Shown here: positions 29,042 through 38,192 of the stretch, piece by piece
Position numbering within the stretch: position 1 is the stretch's first letter
Layout: every line of letters starts with the position of its first letter
Assembly (NCBI GenBank): GCA_013388985.1
Contig: JACAEF010000027.1
Coordinates: forward strand, 1-53,641
Reading direction: 5' to 3'
Length of the DNA stretch: 53,641 nt
From: Rhodocyclaceae bacterium
GTDB lineage: Bacteria; Pseudomonadota; Gammaproteobacteria; Burkholderiales; Rhodocyclaceae
The notes under the pieces: generated by a model
Database searches by the model: none
The model's input: only the letters and a program-made list of their open reading frames with translations
Told to the model about the DNA's origin: nothing
Translations under genes and position numbers: made by a program

Positions 29042-29893
29042 ATGAAATTCAGCGTCGAAGGATTCCGCGCCTGGCCGCACAAGAAGATCACCCTGCTCGG
29101 CATGTCCGGTGTCGGCAAGACCTGGTTGTCGTCGCTCTTGCGCACGCAGGACTGGTTCCATTACTCGGCCGACTATCGCATCGGCAAGCGCTATCTCGAC
29201 GAGCCGATCCTCGATCTCGTCAAGCAGCAGGCGATGCAGGTGCCGTTCCTGCGCGACCTGTTGCGCCGCGACTGGATCGACATCAAGAACAACATCAAGA
29301 TCGACGACCTCGGCCCGGTGCTCACCTTCGTCGGCAAGCTCGGCGATCCCGCGCGCGGCGGCCTGCCGCTCGGCGAATTCTCGCGTCGCCAGGCGCTCTA
29401 CCGCGCGGCCGAAATCGCCGCGATGCACGACGTGCCCGAGTTCGTCAGGAAGGCGCAGGAAATCTACGGCTACGCGCATTTCGTCAACGACGCCGCCGGC
29501 AGCCTGTGCGAGCTCGACGATCCCGGCGTGATCGACCTGCTGGTCGAGCACACGCTGATCCTCTATGTCCAGGTGACCACCGCAGAAGAAGAAGCGGAGC
29601 TGATCCGCCGCGCCCAGTCCGACCCGAAGCCGCTTTATTTCCGGCCGGCCTTCCTCGCCAGCCACATCCCGCTCTACCTGCGCGAACGCGGCCTGGACGA
29701 CATCGCCGAGGCCGATCCCGACGATTTCACGCGCTGGGTCTTCCCTTACCTGTTCCACGAGCGCCAGCCGCGCTACGCGGCCATCGCGCAACCCTACGGC
29801 TACACCGTCACTTCGGCTGAAGTCGCCAAGGTGCGCGACGAACGGGATTTTCTCGAGCTACTGGAAAGCGCGATCGGCAAGGGCAGCGGCTGA
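29042..29893 (+). CDS. P-loop ATPase of unknown function
   Basis: The 283-residue protein has a Walker A motif very near the N-terminus (LLGMSGVGKTWLSSLL) and no recognisable further domain. Later segments include YSADYRIGKRYLDEPILDLV, GKLGDPARGGLPLGEFSRRQALYR and AHFVNDAAGSLCELDD, a pattern I recall from an uncharacterised proteobacterial ATPase family. It looks kinase- or zeta-toxin-like in size, but I see no evidence for either. ATG 29033 is an alternative start; a GATAAT box lies just upstream. It converges on slyD. Confidence 0.65.
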   Translation: MKFSVEGFRAWPHKKITLLGMSGVGKTWLSSLLRTQDWFHYSADYRIGKRYLDEPILDLVKQQAMQVPFLRDLLRRDWIDIKNNIKIDDLGPVLTFVGKLGDPARGGLPLGEFSRRQALYRAAEIAAMHDVPEFVRKAQEIYGYAHFVNDAAGSLCELDDPGVIDLLVEHTLILYVQVTTAEEEAELIRRAQSDPKPLYFRPAFLASHIPLYLRERGLDDIAEADPDDFTRWVFPYLFHERQPRYAAIAQPYGYTVTSAEVAKVRDERDFLELLESAIGKGSG

Positions 29894-29910
29894 TTCCGCG
29901 CATCGGCTTT

Positions 29911-30396
29911 TCAATGTGTGTGGCCGCCGTCGCCATGCACATGACCGTGGGCGATCTCCTCGGCCGTGGCCGGACGAACGTCGCTGACGGTGCAGGAAAA
30001 CACCAGCGCGGTGCCGGCGAGCGGATGATTGCCGTCGAGCATCACCTTGTCGTCGAGGATCTGGGTGACGCGATAGATGATGAAATCATCCTCGTCCGCC
30101 CCGGGCAGGGCACCCTCGAACTGCATGCCGACTTCGAGGATTTCGGGAAAGCTGGAGCGCGGCTCGATCTGCACGAGATCGGCATCGTATTCGCCGAAGG
30201 CTTCGTCGGGCTGCAGCTTGACCTGCACCGCATCACCGGTCTGCTTGCCTTGCAGGGCTTCTTCGATGCGGGGAAAGATGTCGTCGTAGCCGCCATGCAG
30301 ATAGACGATCGGGCGCTCGCCCGGGTCGATCAGCTCGCCATCGGGATCGGTGACCCGATAGGCCAGGGTGACGACGGTGTTCGGTTCGATTTTCAT
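29911..30396 (-). CDS. slyD: FKBP-type peptidyl-prolyl isomerase SlyD
   Basis: SlyD (161 residues) is a cytoplasmic prolyl isomerase and metallochaperone. It begins MKIEPNTVVTLAYRVTDPDG, has FKBP motifs (RPIVYLHGGYDDIFPRIEEAL), an insert-in-flap domain (EAFGEYDADLVQIEPRSSFP) and NHPLAGTALVFSCTV. The short histidine-rich tail HGHVHGDGGHTH can bind nickel. I took the ATG at 30396; the frame extends further upstream into the peroxiredoxin gene but without family similarity. It lies 22 bp after the peroxiredoxin gene on the same strand. Confidence 0.94.
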   Translation of the reverse strand: MKIEPNTVVTLAYRVTDPDGELIDPGERPIVYLHGGYDDIFPRIEEALQGKQTGDAVQVKLQPDEAFGEYDADLVQIEPRSSFPEILEVGMQFEGALPGADEDDFIIYRVTQILDDKVMLDGNHPLAGTALVFSCTVSDVRPATAEEIAHGHVHGDGGHTH

Positions 30397-30418
30397 TGAA
30401 GGCTCCAGAGAAGGCCGG

Positions 30419-30910
30419 TCAGGCGTGTTCGCGCGTGGACTTGTGGCCGAGTTGTTTGACGAGCTTGAGGACCTCGGCGGCATGTCCCTTGGCATTGACG
30501 TCGTACAACGCATGACGCACGACGCCCTGCTTGTCGATGACGAAGGTGGAGCGGATCAGGCACAGTTTCTTGTGGCCTTCGTGCTCACGGTAATGCATCA
30601 CGCCGTATTTGTGACAGACCTCGCCCTCTTCGTCGGAAAGCAAACGCACCGAGAGGCCGTGCTTGTCACGGAACTCCGCATGGGAAAGGCAGTCGTCGCG
30701 AGAGATGCCGACCACCGTGCAGTCGAGGCGGTTGAACTCGCTCTCGTGATCGGAGAAATCGATGGCTTCCAGCGTGCAATAGGGCGTGCCATCCTTCGGA
30801 TAGAAAAACAGCACGAGATGCTGCTTGCCGATCAGTGAAGCCGAATCGAACAGCTCCATGTCGGCGTCGGGCAAGATGAACCGCGGGGCGGTTTGTCCTG
30901 GTTGAAGCAT
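30419..30910 (-). CDS. bcp: Bcp/PrxQ-type peroxiredoxin
   Basis: The 163-residue thioredoxin-fold peroxidase reduces hydroperoxides. It starts MLQPGQTAPRFILPDADM, and the peroxidatic cysteine lies in FYPKDGTPYCTLEAIDFSD. The typical PrxQ resolving cysteine, five residues later (CTTEAC), is Ile here. Other cysteines occur in RLDCTVVG, SRDDCLSH, EVCHKYG and KLCLIR, so resolution may use one of these or an external thiol. I placed the start at ATG 30910, the family start. It is followed by slyD in a probable two-gene unit. Confidence 0.88.
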   Translation of the reverse strand: MLQPGQTAPRFILPDADMELFDSASLIGKQHLVLFFYPKDGTPYCTLEAIDFSDHESEFNRLDCTVVGISRDDCLSHAEFRDKHGLSVRLLSDEEGEVCHKYGVMHYREHEGHKKLCLIRSTFVIDKQGVVRHALYDVNAKGHAAEVLKLVKQLGHKSTREHA

Positions 30911-30982
30911 GTCGGTCTCACGAAAAACGATGGCGGATTCTAACCGGAGAACAGAGCCCTGCAACTCTGCTGGCAGCATGAT

Positions 30983-32116
30983 TCAAAGCAGGCTCGCTTG
31001 CGCATCTTCGAAGCGCTCGTGCGTGGCATACAGCCGATACTGATTGCGCCCGCCCTCCTTCGCGGCATAGAGCGCGAAATCGGCATTGCGCAACAGTTGC
31101 TCTGCTTCGCGGCCATCATGGGGGTAGAGCGCGATGCCGACGCTGCCGGTGATACGCACCGTTCCCGCATCGAGATAATAGGGCTCGCTCAGCAACGAGA
31201 CGGCTCGCCGCGCGATCTGCTCCGCCTCTTCGGCGCTGGCCGTCTCGGTCAGAACGATCGCGAACTCGTCGCCGCCGAGCCGCGACACGGTGTCGGTCTC
31301 GCGCACGCAGCTCACCAGCCGCCGCGCCGCCTCGACCAGCAGCTGATCGCCCGCACTATGGCCGAGCGTATCGTTGACCTCCTTGAAGCGATCGAGATCG
31401 ATTTCCAGCAAGGCGAAATTGCGGTGGTAGCGGCGCGCCTGGCCGATCGCGGATTGAAGGCGGTCCATGAACAGCTCTCGATTCGGCAGCTCGGTGAGCG
31501 GATCGTGATGCGCTTTGAAGCGCAGCAACTCCTCATCCGCCTTGCGCTGGGTGATGTCGTGGAAGATGCCGAGATAATGCACTGGGCCGTGTCCTCCATC
31601 GATCTTCACAATCGACAACCACTCGACATGGATCTCGCCATCTTTGTAGCGGTTCCAGATCTCGCCTTCCCAGTGCTTGCGTGTCGCCAGCGACGACCAC
31701 ATTTCGGCATAAAACGCGCTGTCGTGCCGTCCCGATTTCAGCAGGCTGGGCTTGCGTCCCATCACTTCGCCGGGAGTGTAGCCGGTGATCGCCGTGAATG
31801 CCGGATTCACCCGCACGATGTTGTTGTCGGCGTCGGTGACGACGATCGCTTCCGTGGCATGCTCGAAGACGGTATCGGCGATCAGCAAAGCCTCTTCGCG
31901 CTGGCGGCGCTCCTCGATTTCGCGTTGGAGCGCGTCATTGCGTTCCTGCAACTCGTGCGTGCGCTGCGCCACGGTTTCCTCCAGCCGCGTCGTCAGTTCG
32001 GTGAGTGCGAGCTGTGCCCGCCGCGCGCGCACATATTGCACACCCCAAAACGCCGCCATCGCGATGCTGCCCGCGACCGACACACCGACCAGCAGCCACA
32101 ATACGCTTTGGTCCAT
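30983..32116 (-). CDS. PAS-GGDEF diguanylate cyclase, membrane-anchored
   Basis: The 377-residue protein likely makes cyclic di-GMP. Order: N-terminal membrane helix (about 5-27), a coiled coil (TRLEETVAQRTHELQERNDA), a PAS domain with NIVRVNPAFTAITGYTPGEVMG and HYLGIFHDITQRK, then a GGDEF domain. The active site is intact (RLGGDEFAIV), and RETD five residues upstream forms an I-site, implying product inhibition. There is no EAL domain. ATG 32116 has GAGG at better spacing than ATG 32119. It is a single gene before bcp. The PAS ligand is unknown. Confidence 0.93.
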   Translation of the reverse strand: MDQSVLWLLVGVSVAGSIAMAAFWGVQYVRARRAQLALTELTTRLEETVAQRTHELQERNDALQREIEERRQREEALLIADTVFEHATEAIVVTDADNNIVRVNPAFTAITGYTPGEVMGRKPSLLKSGRHDSAFYAEMWSSLATRKHWEGEIWNRYKDGEIHVEWLSIVKIDGGHGPVHYLGIFHDITQRKADEELLRFKAHHDPLTELPNRELFMDRLQSAIGQARRYHRNFALLEIDLDRFKEVNDTLGHSAGDQLLVEAARRLVSCVRETDTVSRLGGDEFAIVLTETASAEEAEQIARRAVSLLSEPYYLDAGTVRITGSVGIALYPHDGREAEQLLRNADFALYAAKEGGRNQYRLYATHERFEDAQASLL

Positions 32117-32177
32117 CATTGCCTCGCCTATAAATCTATTATGGCAAAGGCGGCAATGATTGCCAGCGCGGCAATGC

Positions 32178-34673
32178 TCAATCCTCACGCAAGCGCTCGA
32201 TGACGCCCCCGGAAAAAGCGCGGCGCGAAGCGATCATCCCAAACACGGCAATGCCGACCAGCCCGGCGACGAAGCCGATCATCAGCGTCTGTCCGCCCGG
32301 CAGGTATTCGAGCCGGAAGACCTGTTGCGCCAGAACGGTGGCGATCGCCGTCGCGCCCGCGCCCGCCAGCAAACCCGCGACACCGCCCTGCAGCGCGAAT
32401 TCGGCCAGCACGCCTTGTCGCAACTGACGCTTCTGCCCGCCCAGGGCACGCATCACGGCCAGCTCGTGGCTGCGCGCGCCGCTGCTCGCCTCGATCGCCG
32501 CATACAGCACCGCGAGGCCGGCGAGCAGCGCAAAGAGGAACACCAGTTGCACCGCCTGGATCACCTGCCCGACCGTCTCCTGCAACTGCCTGACCAGCTC
32601 GGCCACGTCGATCACGGTGACGTTCGGGAAGGTTCGCACTACTTCCCGGATGAAGGCTTCGCGGCCGGGAGGAAGATGGAAGCTGGTGATGTAGCTGGTC
32701 GGCTGTCCGTCGAGCGTGCCCTGCGGCGCGATGACGAAGAAGTTGACGCGCATAGAATCCCAGTCGAGCTTGCGCAGCGACGTCACCGCTCCGCTCATGC
32801 GCTGGCCGGCGACCTCGAAAGTGAGCTCATCCGCCAGTTTCAATCCGAGCGTCTCGGCCAGTCCCTGCTCCACCGAGAACTGCAGCGCCGAAGCAGCCGC
32901 GAACCATCGGCCGGCGACGATCGCGTTGCCGGCCGGCAAATCGTCACGCTGCGAAAGGTTGAATTCGCGTTCGGCGAGACGCCGGGCGCGCTCGTCGGCA
33001 AAATCCTGCGGGCTGACCGTTCGGCCATTCACCGCCACCAGCCGGCCACGCACCATCGGCTCCAGGCGCGGTGCGGGCAAACCGGCACGCGTGAAGAATT
33101 CGCCGAGCGCCGCACGCTGCTCGGGCTGGATGTTGATCAGGAAGCGGTTCGGCGCATCGGGCGGCAGTTTCGTTTGCCAGGCGGCGAGCAGGTCGTTTTT
33201 CACCAGCGAGAGCAGCATCAGGGTGGTCAAACCGAGTGCGAGCGCGACGGTCTGAACCAGCACGGCATTGCGATGGCGACGCAGGCTGGCAATGCCGATG
33301 CGCCAGCCGCCCGAAATGAAACGAGCCGCGAGGCGCACGACGCCTTCCAGCAGCAGCCGCCCCGCCAGCGCGTAGAGCACGACTGCCGCCAGGAAGCCGC
33401 CGAGCACCACGCCGGCGAGCCGAGCTTCGCCGGCCATCCAGAACATCAGCCCGGCAAGGCAGCACGCGCCGGCGAGATAGGACAGCCACGACAGGGGCGC
33501 CACTTCTCCCCATTCGCGACGCAGCACGCGCAAGCTGGGTACCGACTTGAGACGCAGCAAGGGCGGAAAGACGAAGCCGACCAGCAGCACGGCGCTGACG
33601 GCGATGCCATGCAGCCAAGGCAGCATGCCGGGTGCCGGCAGGCGTTCGGCGAGCAGTCCCGCGAGCAGGCCGTGCAAGGCTTCCTGCGCCAGCAGGCCGC
33701 AGAGGCCGCCGACGAGGGTGGCGAGGCCGCCCAGCACGACGAATTCGCCGCCGTGGATCAGCAAGAGCTGCCGCTCGCTGGCGCCGAAGACGCGCATCAC
33801 CGCGCAGGCATCGAGATGCCTTTGCATGAAGCGGCGCGCGGCCATGCCCACCGCGATCGTCGCCAGCACCACCGTCAGCAGCGCCGCGAGCCGCAGGAAG
33901 CGTTCGGAGCGCTCGATGATGACGCGCACCTCGGGGCGCGCATTGTCGAGGGCTTCGAGCCTCTCGCCGCGCCCAAGTCGCGTCTGCGCCCAGGCGCGGA
34001 ACGCGGACACGGCTTTCTCCTCTCCCGCGACGTGCAATCGCCAGGTGATACGGCTGCCGGGCTGGATCAAGCCGGTGGCGGCCAAGTCGTCGAGAGGAAT
34101 GATCAGACGCGGCGCGAAGGCGAACGGATTGATGCCGCGCTCCGGATCGAGCGTCAGGATGCCGCTGACGGTCGCCGTCAGCGCGCCGACGCGCAGCCTT
34201 GCCCCGGGCGTCAGCGCCAGCATGCCGGCGAGCCGCTCGTCCGGCCAAACGGTGCCCGAGGGCGGCAGGGGTGCCGTCCCGCCAGCGCCGACTTTGGCCG
34301 CCTGCTCCACCTGCAAGGCGCCGCGCAAGGGATAGCCGGCGGAAACCGCCTTGATCTCCGCGAGCTGCACGCCGCCCGCGTCATCCAGGCTGCCGACCAT
34401 CGAGAGCAGCAATGCGCTCTCGGCAAGGCGCAAGCCATGCTGTCGCGCGGCCTCGCGCCAGGCATCCGGCCAGGGATGGTCGGCGGAGAGCAGCAAATCC
34501 CCGCCGAGCAGTTGATGCGCCTCGCGCTCGACGGCATGGCGCACGCGATCGGCGAGAAAAGCCACGCTGGTGAGCGCCGCGACCGCGAGCACGAGGGCGA
34601 CGAACACCACCGTCAGCTCGCCGGCGCGTAGATCGCGCGCGAGCATGCGCAGCATCAGGCGCAGCGTGCTCAC
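32178..34673 (-). CDS. FtsX-like ABC transporter permease
   Basis: The 831-residue protein is a large ABC permease of the YbbP type. It starts VSTLRLMLRMLARDLRAGEL from a GTG that overlaps the radA stop by 4 bp (GTGA), so translation is coupled. A first helix (ELTVVFVALVLAVAALTSVAFLAD) precedes a large periplasmic region. Two FtsX cores follow, each with several helices, the last near LAVLYAAIEASSGARSHELAVMRALGGQK. The YbbA-like ATPase is not adjacent. A dispersed repeat copy encodes [10 protein letters not shown] in the first periplasmic domain. Confidence 0.88.
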   Translation of the reverse strand: MSTLRLMLRMLARDLRAGELTVVFVALVLAVAALTSVAFLADRVRHAVEREAHQLLGGDLLLSADHPWPDAWREAARQHGLRLAESALLLSMVGSLDDAGGVQLAEIKAVSAGYPLRGALQVEQAAKVGAGGTAPLPPSGTVWPDERLAGMLALTPGARLRVGALTATVSGILTLDPERGINPFAFAPRLIIPLDDLAATGLIQPGSRITWRLHVAGEEKAVSAFRAWAQTRLGRGERLEALDNARPEVRVIIERSERFLRLAALLTVVLATIAVGMAARRFMQRHLDACAVMRVFGASERQLLLIHGGEFVVLGGLATLVGGLCGLLAQEALHGLLAGLLAERLPAPGMLPWLHGIAVSAVLLVGFVFPPLLRLKSVPSLRVLRREWGEVAPLSWLSYLAGACCLAGLMFWMAGEARLAGVVLGGFLAAVVLYALAGRLLLEGVVRLAARFISGGWRIGIASLRRHRNAVLVQTVALALGLTTLMLLSLVKNDLLAAWQTKLPPDAPNRFLINIQPEQRAALGEFFTRAGLPAPRLEPMVRGRLVAVNGRTVSPQDFADERARRLAEREFNLSQRDDLPAGNAIVAGRWFAAASALQFSVEQGLAETLGLKLADELTFEVAGQRMSGAVTSLRKLDWDSMRVNFFVIAPQGTLDGQPTSYITSFHLPPGREAFIREVVRTFPNVTVIDVAELVRQLQETVGQVIQAVQLVFLFALLAGLAVLYAAIEASSGARSHELAVMRALGGQKRQLRQGVLAEFALQGGVAGLLAGAGATAIATVLAQQVFRLEYLPGGQTLMIGFVAGLVGIAVFGMIASRRAFSGGVIERLRED
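34271..34295 (-). repeat. 25-bp dispersed repeat, copy 10 (inside ABC permease, exact core)
   Basis: Exact core in reverse orientation at 34273-34292. In the gene frame it encodes KVGAGGTAP in the periplasmic domain. Confidence 0.95.
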
Positions 34674-36049
34674 AGCGCGCGCAATACCTCGATGGCCTGC
34701 TCGACGCGTTCGAGCGCCATCACCTCGATGCCCTTGATCGGCTGCTTCGGCGCATTCGCCTTCGGGATCAGCGCATGGGTGAAGCCGAGCTTCGCGGCCT
34801 CCTTGAGCCGCTCCTGGCCACGCGGCGCCGGACGGATCTCGCCAGCGAGCCCCACCTCGCCGAAGGCGACGAGTTTTCCCGGCAGCGGCTTGTTGCGCAA
34901 CGACGAGACGATCGCCAGCAGCACGGCCAGATCCGCCGCCGGTTCCTGGATGCGCACGCCGCCGACGGCATTGACGAACACGTCCTGGTCGCCGCACATC
35001 ACGCCGGCGTGGCGATGCAGGACCGCGAGCAGCATCGCGAGCCGCTGGGGTTCCAAACCGACGGTGAGCCGGCGAGGATTGCCGCCCATCGCACTATCGA
35101 CGAGCGCCTGCACCTCGACCAGGAGCGGCCGCGTGCCCTCCTGTGTGACCAGCACGCAACTGCCTGCGACATCCTGCGCGTGCTGCGAGAGAAACAGCGC
35201 CGAAGGGTTCGAGACGCCCTTCAAGCCCCGGTCGGTCATCGCGAACACACCCAGCTCATTGACCGCGCCGAAGCGGTTCTTGAAGGCGCGCACGAGGCGG
35301 AAGCTCGAATGCGTGTCGCCCTCGAAATAGAGCACGGTATCGACGATGTGTTCGAGCACGCGCGGGCCGGCCAAGGCACCCTCCTTCGTCACGTGGCCGA
35401 CGAGGATCACGCTCGTGCCGGTCTGCTTGGCGAAGCGTGTGAGCTGTGCCGCGCATTCGCGCACCTGCGCGACCGAGCCGGGGGCGGAGGCGAGCGCCTC
35501 CGACCACAGCGTCTGGATCGAGTCGATCACCGCGACGAGCGGCTTTTCTTCGGCCAAGGCGGCGAGAATCTTTTCGAGATTGATCTCGGGCATCAGGCGC
35601 AGGCCCGCCGCCGGCACTTGCAGCCGCTGGGCGCGCAAGGCGACCTGCTCGCCCGATTCCTCGCCGCTCACATAGAGCACGGGTTGCCCGGCTTGTGCGA
35701 GCCGCGCGAGCGCCTGCAGAAGCAGCGTCGATTTGCCGATGCCCGGATCGCCGCCGATCAGCACCACGCCGCCGGCGACGAGCCCGCCGCCCAGCACGCG
35801 GTCGAATTCCTCGATGCCGGTGGGCAGACGCGGCTCCTCGCGCGGGCGGATCGACGCGAGGTCCTGCGGCTTGCCGGTCGCGGCCAGCGGCGCGAAATTC
35901 GCCCCGAAGCGCTTTGCGCCGGGGGATGCCTCCTCCGCGACCGTCTCGACCAGCGTGTTCCACTGCCCGCAGCCGGGGCATTGCCCCTGCCACTTTGTAG
36001 AGGCGGCGCCGCATTCGGTGCAGGTATAGAGGGACTTGGGTTTCGCCAT
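34670..36049 (-). CDS. radA: DNA repair protein RadA (Sms)
   Basis: RadA (459 residues) is a DnaB-like helicase that promotes branch migration in homologous recombination. The N-terminal zinc finger has Cys10, Cys13, Cys24 and Cys27. Walker A is GGDPGIGKST (about 99-108), and the KNRFG signature follows in RAFKNRFGAVNELGVF. The C-terminal Lon-protease-like domain includes VGGVRIQEPAADLAVLLAIVSSL. It starts 1 bp after the alr stop and overlaps the permease gene by 4 bp, so alr-radA-permease form one unit. Confidence 0.97.
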   Translation of the reverse strand: MAKPKSLYTCTECGAASTKWQGQCPGCGQWNTLVETVAEEASPGAKRFGANFAPLAATGKPQDLASIRPREEPRLPTGIEEFDRVLGGGLVAGGVVLIGGDPGIGKSTLLLQALARLAQAGQPVLYVSGEESGEQVALRAQRLQVPAAGLRLMPEINLEKILAALAEEKPLVAVIDSIQTLWSEALASAPGSVAQVRECAAQLTRFAKQTGTSVILVGHVTKEGALAGPRVLEHIVDTVLYFEGDTHSSFRLVRAFKNRFGAVNELGVFAMTDRGLKGVSNPSALFLSQHAQDVAGSCVLVTQEGTRPLLVEVQALVDSAMGGNPRRLTVGLEPQRLAMLLAVLHRHAGVMCGDQDVFVNAVGGVRIQEPAADLAVLLAIVSSLRNKPLPGKLVAFGEVGLAGEIRPAPRGQERLKEAAKLGFTHALIPKANAPKQPIKGIEVMALERVEQAIEVLRAL

Positions 36050-36050
36050 C

Positions 36051-37115
36051 TCACTCCCGCTCGATCACCGGCACCCGCGAAGAGAGCGCGCAAAAGAGTT
36101 CATACGAAATCGTGCCGGCCGCGGCCGCGACTTCATCGGCCGACAGCCCCTCGCCCCACAAGGTCACCGTGTCGCCCACGCCACAGGCGCTGCCGGTCAG
36201 ATCGACGCACAGCTTGTCCATCGACACGCGACCGAGCGTGCGCGTGCGCCGGCCCGCCACCAGCACCGGCGTGCCGGTGCCCGCATGGCGGGGGTAACCG
36301 TCGGCATAGCCGCAAGCGACCACGCCGACCCGCATCGGCCGCTCGGCGGTGAAGGTGCAGCCATAGCCGACACTCTCGCCCGCGGCGAGTTCCTGCACGG
36401 CGACGATCTCGCTTTGCAGGGTCATGACGGGCTTGAGACCGAGTTCGGCGGCGGAGACCTCGGCAAACGGCGAGCCGCCATAGAGCATGATGCCCGGCCG
36501 TCCCCAGTCCCCGATGTGCTCGGCAAAGCGCAGGATCGTCGCCGAATTGCCGAGCGAGGTTTCCTCGTCCATGCCGGACGTCATCGCCCGGAAACGCTCG
36601 AGCTGCCAGTCGATGCCGCGCGGCCCGTCGGCGTCGGCGAAATGCGTCATCAGCACACAGCCGATGTGCCGTGCCGTCAGCGCCGACTTTGCGGCCGCGA
36701 GGCCCGACGCATCGAAGCCGAGGCGGTTCATGCCGGTGTTGAGCTTCAGATACACCGGCAGCCCGGCCGGCCAGTCCGCGGCCAGCAGCCAGTCGAGCTG
36801 CTCGCGGCGATGGATCGCCGGTATCAATCGATGGCGGATGAACAGCGGCACTTCGTCGGCCGAGTAGCAGCCTTCCAGCATCAGGATCGGCTTCGTCAAG
36901 CCCGCCTCGCGCAACGCGATCGCGCGTTCGAGCTCGATCAACGCAAAGCCGTCGGCCACCTCGCACAAGGCCCGCACGACGCGCTGCAGGCCGTGGCCGT
37001 AGGCATTCGCCTTGACGACCGCCCACAACCGCGCCCGCCCGGCATGTTGGCGGGCGATGGCGAAGTTGTGCCGCAGGGCGGCCAGATCGATGATGGCGCG
37101 GATCGGGCGCGGCAT
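36051..37115 (-). CDS. alr: Alanine racemase
   Basis: Alr (354 residues) makes D-alanine for the cell wall. The PLP lysine is Lys35 in AVVKANAYGHG; the catalytic tyrosine lies in ESVGYGCTFTAERPMRVGVVACGYADGYPR. GRVSMDKLCVDL and MTHFADAD are family motifs. The segment AKSALTARHIGCV is encoded by a truncated dispersed repeat. It stops 1 bp before radA, an arrangement common in proteobacteria. The LysR gene begins upstream on the same strand with 10 bp between them. Confidence 0.96.
   Translation of the reverse strand: MPRPIRAIIDLAALRHNFAIARQHAGRARLWAVVKANAYGHGLQRVVRALCEVADGFALIELERAIALREAGLTKPILMLEGCYSADEVPLFIRHRLIPAIHRREQLDWLLAADWPAGLPVYLKLNTGMNRLGFDASGLAAAKSALTARHIGCVLMTHFADADGPRGIDWQLERFRAMTSGMDEETSLGNSATILRFAEHIGDWGRPGIMLYGGSPFAEVSAAELGLKPVMTLQSEIVAVQELAAGESVGYGCTFTAERPMRVGVVACGYADGYPRHAGTGTPVLVAGRRTRTLGRVSMDKLCVDLTGSACGVGDTVTLWGEGLSADEVAAAAGTISYELFCALSSRVPVIERE
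36671..36690 (-). repeat. 25-bp dispersed repeat, copy 11 (alr, lacks five central bases)
   Basis: GTGCCGT and CAGCGCCGACTTT match the consensus perfectly at both ends but CCCGC is missing between them. In alr it reads AKSALTARH. Confidence 0.75.
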
Positions 37116-37125
37116 GAAGAGCCGG

Positions 37126-38031
37126 CTACGTTGTCTTGTGCTCTTTGAGACGTTCGGCGGCGAACGAAACGAAAGCGGTGACCAGGCGCGAGCGGAATTT
37201 CTCTTTCGGATAGACCATCGAGAGCTTGCGCACCAGGCGCGGCTTGAGCGGAATCGACACCAGCGTGCCGAGACGCAAGGCGTGCATCACCGAGGCGCGC
37301 GAGGCGATCGCATAGCCCAGCCCGGTTTCGACGACCTCGAGCAGTGCCAAGGGGCTGCCCAGCTCCATCACCGGGGCCATGCGGCTGACATCGACGCCCT
37401 GCTTGTGCAGATAGACCTCGGTGAACTCGCGTGTGCCGGAACCCGGTTCCCGCGACACGAAGGGATGATCGGCCAGCTGTTGCGGACTGACCTCCTTGAG
37501 CCGTGCCAGAGGAAATTTCGGGCTGCAGATCACCTGCATCTCGTCCTCGCAGCAAACTTCGGTTTGCAGGTTGGGATGATGCGTCGGGGACTCGATGAAG
37601 CCGATGTCGAGCGTATGCTCGGCCACCCGGGTCTCGATGGCTTCCGAATTGGCGACGACCAGCCGCGGCCGGACATTCGGATATTGCGACTTGAACTCGC
37701 CCATGATGCGCGGCAGCAGGAATTCGGCGATCGTCGTGCTGGCGCCGACCAGCAAGGAACCGCCGATCTCGCCGGTCATCTCGGCCATGCGCACGTCCAT
37801 CTCGTTCGAAAGCGCGAGGATCTTCTCGGCGTAGGCGAGCACCATCTCCCCCGCCGGGGTGAGCGAAATACGCCCGTGACCGCGGTCGAACAAGCGGGTG
37901 TTGAAGTGCTCCTCGAGCTGCTTGATCTGGAAGGTGACCGCTGGCTGGGTCATGAACAGCACTTCGGCAGCCTTGGTGAAGGAAAGCTGCTTGGCCACGG
38001 CATGGAACACCTGGAGCCTGCGATCAGCCAT
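37126..38031 (-). CDS. LysR-family transcriptional regulator
   Basis: The 301-residue protein has the LysR winged HTH at the N-terminus (LQVFHAVAKQLSFTKAAEVLFMTQPAVTFQIKQLEEHFNTRLFDR), then a linker helix and a periplasmic-binding-like effector domain with LVGASTTIAEFLLPRIMGEFK and a PGSGTREF loop. That loop and LDIGFIESP resemble CysB/CbbR-type members. It is divergent from lplT, so regulation of lplT or of alr is possible, but the effector is unknown. Confidence 0.9.
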   Translation of the reverse strand: MADRRLQVFHAVAKQLSFTKAAEVLFMTQPAVTFQIKQLEEHFNTRLFDRGHGRISLTPAGEMVLAYAEKILALSNEMDVRMAEMTGEIGGSLLVGASTTIAEFLLPRIMGEFKSQYPNVRPRLVVANSEAIETRVAEHTLDIGFIESPTHHPNLQTEVCCEDEMQVICSPKFPLARLKEVSPQQLADHPFVSREPGSGTREFTEVYLHKQGVDVSRMAPVMELGSPLALLEVVETGLGYAIASRASVMHALRLGTLVSIPLKPRLVRKLSMVYPKEKFRSRLVTAFVSFAAERLKEHKTT

Positions 38032-38177
38032 GTCTCGTCCCTCATGTTGTTTTCTGCGTCGACCGCGCTATTGAAGCACAATTCCGGCCCATAAGAAAGC
38101 CTGATACCTCGGCGGATCCGCCCCATTCTTGCCCGATCCGGCACCAGCCTGTCATCGGACCGCATCGACTTTCGTGA

Positions 38178-38183
38178 TATAAC
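38178..38183 (+). promoter_or_regulatory. Possible -10 box of lplT, close to the start codon
   Basis: TATAAC ends nine bases before the ATG at 38193, implying a leader of about 3 nt. No -35 box is convincing. The rest of the 161-bp gap to the LysR gene shows nothing clear. Confidence 0.35.
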
Positions 38184-38192
38184 CCGGCGTCC

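Noticed and set aside
31720-31745. Possible further copy of the 25-bp repeat in the PAS-GGDEF gene (GTGCCGTCCCGATTTC)
   Set aside because: The coding result LLKSGRHDSAFYAEMW is the normal PAS-family sequence and only the first 11 bases match.
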